Assembly (NCBI RefSeq): GCF_900109705.1
Contig: NZ_FOAI01000001.1
Location: forward strand, 1-64,000
From: Roseivivax marinus
GTDB lineage: Bacteria; Pseudomonadota; Alphaproteobacteria; Rhodobacterales; Rhodobacteraceae
Length of the DNA: 64,000 bases
Direction: 5' to 3'
The first letter of the stretch is position 1; the number at the start of each line of letters is the position of its first letter. A model generated the notes under the pieces. That model saw only the letters and a program-made list of their open reading frames with translations. It was not told the DNA's origin and searched no databases. Below, piece by piece: positions 57,865 to 64,000 of the stretch. A program made the translations under genes and the position numbers.

Positions 57865-59967
57865 TCAGAACCCGAAGAGACCGGCCTCGTCCACCGCGCG
57901 CCGCAGGAAGGCCTCTCGGTCGGTTTCGGGCGTCCAGCCCAAGACCTCGCGGGGCTTGTCGTTGGCGAAGGGCGACAGGTGCGCGCGGCTCTTCCAGTCC
58001 CGCAGGGAGGGCCGCAGCGCGTCGCGCCGTCCCAGCGCGTGGCGCTTGAGCGCGGTCTTGACCGCGTCCGCCGCCCAGAACGCCGTGAGGTTCCCCGGCG
58101 CCACCCGGATCCGCGCGTTGAGCCGGGCGTGGATCGCGTCGAAATAGTCACGCGCGCTCAGCATCGGCGGGCCGACGAGGTTGAAGTCCTCGCCCACCGC
58201 GCCGGGATGCGCGGCCATGCGGATCAGCCCGTCCGCCACGTCGTCGTTCAGCACGAAGGGCAGGCGGTTGTCGCCCCGCCCCCAGAGTCGCACCGCACTG
58301 GCGCCGTGCCATCGCCCGATGCCCCAGTGCTGGAGCGGCCCGCCCGGACCGACCACGATGCCGGGCCGCGCGATGGTCAGGGGCAGGCCCCTCTCGCGGT
58401 GCAGCGCCATCAGCTGCGCCTCGCACTCGGCCTTGGAGCGGGCATAGAGGTTGCGATCGGTCATGTCGGCACCGAAGCCCGTGGCCTCGGTGATCGTCGC
58501 GGACGGGTCCGACATGTCGTAGCTCGCGATGGTGCCGGTATAGACCAGCCGCGCCACCCCCGCCTCGAGCGCGGCCTCGGCCACGGTCACGGCCGGGCGC
58601 ACGTCTCTTTCCAGGCAGTCGTCCCAGCTGGAGCCGAGCGCCCGGGCGAGGTTGTAGACCTCGCGCACGCCGTCCATCGCCGCGACCAGCACCGCCCGGT
58701 CGGTGAGCGAGGCAGACACGGTTTCGACGCGGTCGGGCAGATCGGGGAACGGTCCGTGCCGCCCGCGCGAGAGAACCCGCACGTCGCGGCCCTGCGCCAC
58801 GAGGGTCCGTACCAGAGTGCGGCCGATGAAACCGGTCCCGCCGATCACCAGCGCATCCGGTTTCGGAGCGCGCGTCCGGACGGCGGGTGCCTTGGGGGTC
58901 AGCTCTGCCGGCGACAGTTTCGCCAGCGCGTCGTCGAGGGCTTGCATGACGTGCACGGCCGCGTCGGCGGCGAAGCGGGGATCGGGCGCGGGCGTGTCGG
59001 CCCTGCCGTGGATCGCCGCGCACATGCCTCGGAAGCTGCGGGCGTAGGGGCTCTGGCGGTTGAGCGACCGGCTGTGGACAGCGGCATTGGTGACACCGGC
59101 CCGGAGATGCTGACCGGCAAGGTCGAGCTGTCGGCGCAGCGGGTTCAGGATCAGGTCAGAGGTGTTCTCGCGGTCCACGACCAGCGTGTGGGCGGCGTAG
59201 TCGAGGCGCGCCCGGCCGGAGGAGCCGCGCAGGGTTACGGCGCGGTCGTCCACCGTCTCGACCAGCGACAGCCGCAGGGTGACGTCCACGTGGCCGGCGC
59301 GGGCGAGGATGCGCATCCCCTGCGGACGTGGATCGCCGCCGGGCAACTCCACAGGGTGCGACAGCACGGTCGCCTGCACATCGAGCGGGCCGAAGAGGTC
59401 CACCGCGAAGGCGGCCAAGTGGGGGCCGATCTCGAGCAGGAGGTTCTTGGGCTCGCGCAGCGGCCAGATGCCGTAGGGACCCGACCGCAGCGGTGCGAAG
59501 GGCAGCGCCCAGCGGATGTCTGCCTCGGCGATCCGGCCGAGCGCGCCCTCGGCCACCAGCCGCTTGAGCCGCAGGTAGGACGGCAGGCCGAGGAAGTTGT
59601 GCCCCGGGTGAAACCGGACCCCCGCTGCGCGCGCGGCCTCGGCCAGCTGCCGGGCCTCGTCGGCGCTGGTGGCCACTGGCTTTTCGATCAGGGTATGCAG
59701 CCCGGCGCCGAGACATGTCAGACCGAGGTCGAGGTGCAGGTGCGGTGGCGTCAGGACGTGGACCGCGTCGCAGGCCCGCGACTCGATCAGGGTCTCGAGT
59801 GCGGAGAAGATGCGTGCGCCATGACGATCGGCCAGCGCGCGGGCGGCGTCCGCGTTCGGGTCGCAGACCGCCGTGATCTCGACCCCCGGCGTGGCGGCAA
59901 GGGCGGCGGCGTGCCAGTCGGCGATGTAGCCGGCGCCGATCAGTCCGACGCGGGTGGGGATGGGCAT
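57865..59967 (-). CDS. Fusion of Gfo/Idh/MocA oxidoreductase and NAD-dependent epimerase/dehydratase
   Basis: 700 residues, two Rossmann enzymes in one chain. The N-terminal half (1 to about 360) is MocA-like: VGLIGAGYIADWHAAAL at the start, the EKPVATSADEA lysine motif near residue 95, and a beta-sheet domain with LLLEIGPHLAAF. A short linker leads to an extended short-chain dehydrogenase (about 370-700) with GGTGFIGRTLV (near 373) and the catalytic YARSKAE (Tyr near 507), probably acting on a nucleotide sugar or lipid-linked sugar. The same two families occur as separate genes in the same order at 62197-64000. It follows the GT2 gene after 11 bases, in a minus-strand operon of polysaccharide genes. 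Confidence 0.85.
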   Translation of the reverse strand: MPIPTRVGLIGAGYIADWHAAALAATPGVEITAVCDPNADAARALADRHGARIFSALETLIESRACDAVHVLTPPHLHLDLGLTCLGAGLHTLIEKPVATSADEARQLAEAARAAGVRFHPGHNFLGLPSYLRLKRLVAEGALGRIAEADIRWALPFAPLRSGPYGIWPLREPKNLLLEIGPHLAAFAVDLFGPLDVQATVLSHPVELPGGDPRPQGMRILARAGHVDVTLRLSLVETVDDRAVTLRGSSGRARLDYAAHTLVVDRENTSDLILNPLRRQLDLAGQHLRAGVTNAAVHSRSLNRQSPYARSFRGMCAAIHGRADTPAPDPRFAADAAVHVMQALDDALAKLSPAELTPKAPAVRTRAPKPDALVIGGTGFIGRTLVRTLVAQGRDVRVLSRGRHGPFPDLPDRVETVSASLTDRAVLVAAMDGVREVYNLARALGSSWDDCLERDVRPAVTVAEAALEAGVARLVYTGTIASYDMSDPSATITEATGFGADMTDRNLYARSKAECEAQLMALHRERGLPLTIARPGIVVGPGGPLQHWGIGRWHGASAVRLWGRGDNRLPFVLNDDVADGLIRMAAHPGAVGEDFNLVGPPMLSARDYFDAIHARLNARIRVAPGNLTAFWAADAVKTALKRHALGRRDALRPSLRDWKSRAHLSPFANDKPREVLGWTPETDREAFLRRAVDEAGLFGF

Positions 59968-59978
59968 CTCGGGCCCTC

Positions 59979-60953
59979 CTACTTGTATTCGATCAGGCGC
60001 ATATCGGCGCGTGTGAGCCGGCGCAGATGAAACCGCGCCATGCCGATGAGGTTCGGACCTTTCGACAGGACGAGCAGCGCGCCCATCGCCCGGGCATCAC
60101 CCGGCGGCACCCCGTCGCGCAGAAGCGCGCGGGTCGAGCCGCGCCAGTTCCACGCCCAGGCGAACGGGGCGATCAGCAATGCGGCGGGATGCAGCGCCAT
60201 CGCAAGGACCAGCGCGACCAGCGGCACCGCCAGTGCGTAGACCAGCGCGCGGCGGCGTTCGGTCACGAAATAGTCCGGATGGAGGTGGCCCACCTGCGCG
60301 AAGCCATGGCCGGTGCGTTCGGCCCGCCGCCACCATTGAGCGAATCGGGTCATGGCGGCGTCGTGATGCGTCATGTCCCGCGCGATCCGCTCCAGTCGCC
60401 AGCCGGCCTTGCGCAGGCGGGTGCAGAACTCGTCGTCTTCGGCGGCAATCACGGTGGCGTCGAAGCCGCCGACCGCGCGGAACGCCTCGGCCCTCACCAG
60501 CATGTCGCCGCCGCAGGCCGCGATTTCTCCCGCCGGTCGCCGCCATTCCCAGTCGCAGAGACGGTTGAGCAGGCTCGCGCCCGGATGCCTCTCGCGGCGC
60601 CAGCCGGTGACGAGGGCAAGGGACGGGTCGGCGTCCAAGTGCGCGGTCGCGACCGCGATCCAGCCCGGTACGAGGGCACAGTCGCCGTCGATGAACTGCA
60701 GGTGGTCGGGGGGCGGCTGTTGAGCCAGTGCGCGACGGGCCCCGGCATTGCGGGCGCGGGCCGCGGTGAACGGCGTTTCGGCGTCGAGAATAACCACCTC
60801 GGCCCCCGCCGCGTGCGCGGCCGCGACGCTGTCGTCGGTCGAGCCAGAGTCGACGTAGATCACGCGCCGCGCCTCACCCTGCGCTGCATCGAGTGCAGCA
60901 CGCAGCCGGGCGCCCTCGTTGCGGCCGATGAGGATGAGATCGACGACGCTCAT
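59979..60953 (-). CDS. GT2-family glycosyltransferase, membrane-associated
   Basis: 324 residues. GT-A domain (about 1-215) with LILIGRNEG, YVDSGSTDDS near residue 35, the metal-binding DGDC near residue 90, and IAAEDDEFCTRLRKAGW near 170. Two hydrophobic segments near the C-terminus (about 233-265) anchor it to the membrane, as in enzymes that use polyprenyl-linked acceptors. Its start overlaps the stop of the GT4 gene (ATGA). Donor and acceptor cannot be predicted. Confidence 0.85.
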   Translation of the reverse strand: MSVVDLILIGRNEGARLRAALDAAQGEARRVIYVDSGSTDDSVAAAHAAGAEVVILDAETPFTAARARNAGARRALAQQPPPDHLQFIDGDCALVPGWIAVATAHLDADPSLALVTGWRRERHPGASLLNRLCDWEWRRPAGEIAACGGDMLVRAEAFRAVGGFDATVIAAEDDEFCTRLRKAGWRLERIARDMTHHDAAMTRFAQWWRRAERTGHGFAQVGHLHPDYFVTERRRALVYALAVPLVALVLAMALHPAALLIAPFAWAWNWRGSTRALLRDGVPPGDARAMGALLVLSKGPNLIGMARFHLRRLTRADMRLIEYK

Positions 60954-62200
60954 CTCGTGGGCTCCGGGCGTTTGCGGGGCGTTTCACCGTTCTCGTAGGC
61001 CCGGATCAGATGCGACAGGCGCCGTGCCTCCCGGCCGGCATCGAAGCCCGCCGCGACGGTCGCGCGGCCGGCGTCGCCCATGCGCTTTCGCGTCCCGGGA
61101 TCGGCCAGCACCTCCGCGACGGCGGCGCGCAGGGCGTCGGCGTCGCCGGGCGGCACGAGGCGTCCGTGGGTGCCGTCCTCGACCAGTTCGGGGATGCCGG
61201 CGATCCGCGTGGCGATCACCGGGAGGCCCGCGGCCATGGCCTCCATCAGAACCACCGGCACGCCCTCGGCAAAGCTCGGCAGCACGAAGAGGTCGGCGGA
61301 TTTCAGTGCCTCGGCAACCTCGGCCTGCCCGCGATAGCCCGCGAAGGTGCAGCGGTCGGCGATCCCCAGCCCGGTCGCGCGGGCCTCGAGAGCCGCGCGG
61401 TCGGGCCCGTCGCCGATCAGGGTCAGGTGCAGGTCAGGATGGTCTGCCGCCAGTGCCGCTACCGCCTCCAGCAGGAGAGGCACGCCCTTCGCTGCCGCCA
61501 TCCGCCCGACGAAGAGCAGCCGCGCGCCGCCGCTCGTGTCACGCGGTTCTGCGTAGCGGTCCGGTTCCACGCCGCAATGGATCACGTGCAGGCGCGGCCA
61601 GTCGGCTTCTGTCGCAAAGCACATGGTTTGCGCCCGCGCATAGTCCGAGATGCAGGCCACGAACCGCGACCGGGCGGCCTTGGCGTCGATGCGCCAGTGG
61701 TCGGGCGCGAAGAAGATGTCGGGGCCGTGGATGGTGAAGCTGAAGGGAATGCCCGACAGCGTCGAGGCCAGCATGGCCACCGTGCAGGAGGCCTTTGCGA
61801 TATGGTTGTGCAAGTGCGCGACGCCGTTCTCCGCGAGGTGTTGCGCCAGTACGGCGGCCTCGGCGAAGTAGATCAGCTGGTATAGATGTCCCCGCCAGCC
61901 GGGTGGCGCGGTGCGCCACGCGAGCGCCAGAGCCGCGAAGTAGCGGCGGGGTGCGCGCAGCCAGCGCAGGTGGGCGCGCAGGCTGGTGCCGGGTCGGGCC
62001 GTGGTGGCGAGAACGTGGAAGGTCGATGCCTGCTCGGCGCGCTGTTCGGGGCCGACGAGATGCTCGGGCCCCGTGCGCCGGATCGAGCAGGTCAGTACCT
62101 CGTGCCCGGCGGCGCGCAGGCCCGCCACCTCGCGCTGGACGAAGGTGTCCGACGCGCGCGGATATTCCCCGGTCAGAACGGCGACGCGTGGCAGGCTCAT
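60950..62200 (-). CDS. GT4-family glycosyltransferase
   Basis: 416 residues, GT-B fold. The N-terminal VAVLTGEYPRASDTFVQREVAGL fits colanic-acid-type (WcaL/AmsK-like) enzymes. The acceptor-side LHNHIAKASCTVAMLAS and FTIHGPDIFF stretches and the donor-side GRMAAAKGVPLLLEA (near residue 240) and SFAEGVPVVLMEAMAAGLPV (EX7E, near 310) are clear. The ATG at 62200 was chosen for family fit and the four-base overlap with the upstream epimerase stop. It lies mid-operon on the minus strand. Confidence 0.88.
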   Translation of the reverse strand: MSLPRVAVLTGEYPRASDTFVQREVAGLRAAGHEVLTCSIRRTGPEHLVGPEQRAEQASTFHVLATTARPGTSLRAHLRWLRAPRRYFAALALAWRTAPPGWRGHLYQLIYFAEAAVLAQHLAENGVAHLHNHIAKASCTVAMLASTLSGIPFSFTIHGPDIFFAPDHWRIDAKAARSRFVACISDYARAQTMCFATEADWPRLHVIHCGVEPDRYAEPRDTSGGARLLFVGRMAAAKGVPLLLEAVAALAADHPDLHLTLIGDGPDRAALEARATGLGIADRCTFAGYRGQAEVAEALKSADLFVLPSFAEGVPVVLMEAMAAGLPVIATRIAGIPELVEDGTHGRLVPPGDADALRAAVAEVLADPGTRKRMGDAGRATVAAGFDAGREARRLSHLIRAYENGETPRKRPEPTR

Positions 62201-63168
62201 GTCGCCTCCGACCGGCAGGCGACGGCGATCCGGTCCTCGAAAGACCCGCGGTCGCGGTCGGGAAAGGCCGCGCGCAGGGCGTCGTTCGGCCAGCGCAGAG
62301 GCATGTAGCGGGCGCGCAGTGTCGCTGCACGCAAGAGGCCCGGGCGGCTCTCGATGCCCGACAGCGCGCGAGCGACCGGCAGCAGGGCGCGCCAGGGGGC
62401 GGACACGGCCGGGCCGCAGGCGCCGTGTGTCCGGAGAGCGCGGACCATTCCGGCCCGGTCGGGCAGCGCGTCGTCGAGCAGGTTGAGATCGCCAAGGCCG
62501 CCCGGGGGCGGCGTTTCGGCAGCGTCGAGGCAGGCGCGGGCGACGCGCTCCACGTCGACCACCGGCACCTCGCCACCTCCGCCGAGGCGGAGCGTGAGCG
62601 GCCCGAGCCGCGCTCCGAGATGTGCGGTCCAGGTGCGGCCCGGCCCGTAGATCGCGCCGGCCCGGAATAGCCACGCCTCCGTGCCCGAGCGCTTGGCCCA
62701 GGCGCACAGGTCGCGGTCCTGGCGGGCCTTCGCCGCGGCGTATGCGTCAGGCGCGGTCTCCCCGGTGACGAGCGGGGTGGCCTCGGTCACGAGGCCCGAC
62801 CCGTCATCGGCGAGCGTGCTCACGTCGTAGACCGCCACGGAGCCCAGCAGGACCACGCGGGCGATCCCTGCCTCTTCGGCCGCAGCCAATAGCGCCCCTG
62901 TCGCACGGTGGGTGTCGCGGTCGTGGGCGCGCGCGTCGTTGCCCATGTGTCCGGCGGCGTGGATCAGGGCGTCGGCCCCGTGGAGCGCGCGGGCTAGGGG
63001 GGCGCCTCCCTCTGCAAGGTCGAGGCGATGCACCTCCCCCTCGGTCGCGCCCTTCGGTACTGCGCCGCGCCGCAGGATCGCGCGCACAGACAGGCCGCGT
63101 CGCTGCGCTTCGCGCACGATTCGCTTGCCTATGAATCCGCCGGCGCCGGTGATCGCGATGGTCCTCAC
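62197..63168 (-). CDS. NAD-dependent epimerase/dehydratase (extended SDR)
   Basis: 323 residues. TIAITGAGGFIGKRIV holds the nucleotide-binding GxxGxxG (about residues 9-15); LLGSVAVYD supplies the catalytic Ser region and YAAAKARQD the Tyr-x3-Lys pair. The C-terminal half is substrate-binding and differs from standard sugar 4-epimerases, so the substrate is open. The start is GTG at 63168, overlapping the stop of the adjacent MocA-type gene (GTGA). Together they mirror the domain order of the 700-residue fusion 2 kb downstream. Confidence 0.82.
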   Translation of the reverse strand: MRTIAITGAGGFIGKRIVREAQRRGLSVRAILRRGAVPKGATEGEVHRLDLAEGGAPLARALHGADALIHAAGHMGNDARAHDRDTHRATGALLAAAEEAGIARVVLLGSVAVYDVSTLADDGSGLVTEATPLVTGETAPDAYAAAKARQDRDLCAWAKRSGTEAWLFRAGAIYGPGRTWTAHLGARLGPLTLRLGGGGEVPVVDVERVARACLDAAETPPPGGLGDLNLLDDALPDRAGMVRALRTHGACGPAVSAPWRALLPVARALSGIESRPGLLRAATLRARYMPLRWPNDALRAAFPDRDRGSFEDRIAVACRSEAT

Positions 63169-64000
63169 CGCGCCCACGGCATCGGCTCCATCGGAGGGCA
63201 GGTCACCTGCATGGTTTGGGCGCCCGAATGCTCTCCGGCGTTCTGGATCGCCAGCGTCACCTCGGTCAGGTGCACCGCGAAGGTCCCGGAAAGGCGGCTT
63301 TGGCGGCCCTCGCGGACGGCGTCGAGCATCTCGACGGGGCCAAGGAGGAAATCCATCGCCGCCGCGCCCCAGCGTTTCACCTTCGGAGGCGTGGGGCCGG
63401 TCAGGCGGATGCGGCGGGGCAGGGGCCATTCCATGAGGCGTCGCCGCACCGTCACACGCCGGGCGAAGCGCACCGGTGCCCCGTTGTCCCACGCGGCGTT
63501 GCAGCTCAGGACTCCCGCATCCCCGATCACGCGGATGCGGTGATCGTGCGGCGCGACGATGGAGCAGGTCAGCCGCGCGACCATGCCGGTGTGGAAGAAC
63601 AGCGTCGCGACGGAGAGATCGGGTGCCATCGGACCGGCGCCGGTCTTGTCGGGCACGGTCTCGGCCGAGGCCGCCACGACCGTGCGGACCGATCCGAACC
63701 ACGCGATCAGCCACGCGAGGTAGTAGCCCGCGTGTTCCAGCGTGCAGCCCGTGCGGAACTCGTCCTCGAAGGGCCAGGGCGCGCCGCTTTCCGAGATCCA
63801 CTTGCGGTAGGCCGCTTGCGACACGAAGCCGTCGTCGAGCTCGGCGTAGATGGCACGCGGCGTACCGGCGATGCCGGAGCGCAGCGCGTGGCCCAGCGTC
63901 TGAGCCGCCTCTCCCAGCACCGAGCAGGGGGCCGACCCGAGTTGCAGGCCCTTCTCGCGCGCTGTCTCCGCCAGCTCGATCGCGTCCTCCACGCGAAGGG
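63165..64000 (-). CDS. Gfo/Idh/MocA-family oxidoreductase, C-terminal part
   Basis: The gene runs off the right edge; about 278 C-terminal residues are visible and the N-terminal NAD-binding fold is outside. The visible part begins with the segment after the catalytic EKP region (ELAETAREKGLQLGSAPCSVLGEAAQTL as the helix over the active site) and contains a GCTLEHAGYYLAWLIAWFG metal- or substrate-contacting helix with His, typical of the family. It probably oxidises or reduces a sugar or cyclitol for the glycan. Its stop overlaps the epimerase start by four bases. Confidence 0.78.
   Translation of the reverse strand, partial: LRVEDAIELAETAREKGLQLGSAPCSVLGEAAQTLGHALRSGIAGTPRAIYAELDDGFVSQAAYRKWISESGAPWPFEDEFRTGCTLEHAGYYLAWLIAWFGSVRTVVAASAETVPDKTGAGPMAPDLSVATLFFHTGMVARLTCSIVAPHDHRIRVIGDAGVLSCNAAWDNGAPVRFARRVTVRRRLMEWPLPRRIRLTGPTPPKVKRWGAAAMDFLLGPVEMLDAVREGRQSRLSGTFAVHLTEVTLAIQNAGEHSGAQTMQVTCPPMEPMPWAR

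Noticed and set aside
38687-62200. Wzy polymerase and Wza outer-membrane exporter for the polysaccharide locus
   Set aside because: No multi-helix polymerase or Wza-type secretin-like lipoprotein is encoded in the window; they may lie beyond the right edge or elsewhere.

Overview
The window is high-GC, gene-dense chromosomal DNA that looks like a marine or soil alphaproteobacterium of the Rhodobacteraceae (Roseobacter group). The grounds are the codon bias, the leuC-leuD-membrane protein-nuclease-leuB neighbourhood, an AcuI-type acrylyl-CoA reductase, a methionine synthase split into two proteins, and two perfect TTAA-N7-TTAA boxes of the type bound by the alphaproteobacterial cell-cycle regulator CtrA. 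No phage, insertion sequence, CRISPR array or integrase was seen. Family names come from reading motifs; no search was run.

Region 1 (1-15.3 kb) is mostly housekeeping: the start of glutathione-dependent formaldehyde dehydrogenase, a small outer-membrane-like protein, an orphan ParA-type ATPase, a kinase-like hypothetical, the divisome ATPase ZapE, a candidate small RNA with its own promoter and terminator, folC, accD, a fatty-acid desaturase, yaaA, a large hybrid histidine kinase, a glycolipid-binding-type protein, a thiolase, a cupin, an MscS channel and a 50-residue membrane peptide.

Region 2 (15.7-22.5 kb) holds the leucine genes leuC, leuD and leuB, separated by a membrane protein and a secreted endonuclease/exonuclease/phosphatase-type protein, then an EamA exporter and tRNA-Pro(CGG).

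Region 3 (22.7-28.9 kb) is a compact glucan locus: a GH8 endoglucanase, a membrane-fusion protein and a BcsA-like synthase with a degenerate C-terminal PilZ-like domain. It resembles the BgsB/BgsA mixed-linkage beta-glucan system of Sinorhizobium meliloti more than a cellulose bcsAB locus. A perfect CtrA box and an RpoN-like -24/-12 motif sit just upstream of the membrane-fusion gene. Next to it lie a periplasmic sensor that stops after HAMP and a small outer-membrane protein.

Region 4 (29.2-35.5 kb) has acuI, the two-part methionine synthase and a D-lactate dehydrogenase-type flavoprotein.

Region 5 (35.7-64 kb, running off the right edge) is a polysaccharide locus with an embedded PKS/NRPS assembly line. 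It has six glycosyltransferases (two GT4-like and four GT2-like counting all of 38.7-62.2 kb), a Wzx-type flippase, a Wzz-type co-polymerase, a separate tyrosine kinase with a very long disordered N-terminus, sugar oxidoreductases present both as separate genes and as a fusion, and a secreted SGNH/glycosidase-like/RTX protein. The + strand run GT2-wzx-PKS-GT2-NRPS-wzz is tightly coupled by 4-bp overlaps. The NRPS is formyltransferase - degenerate condensation - adenylation with an inserted luciferase-like monooxygenase - carrier. The PKS is KS-AT-KR-DH-ACP-thioesterase, with KR ahead of DH. I infer that a formylated, oxidised amino acid is extended by one ketide and attached to, or exported with, a glycan. 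This is the most unusual system in the window.
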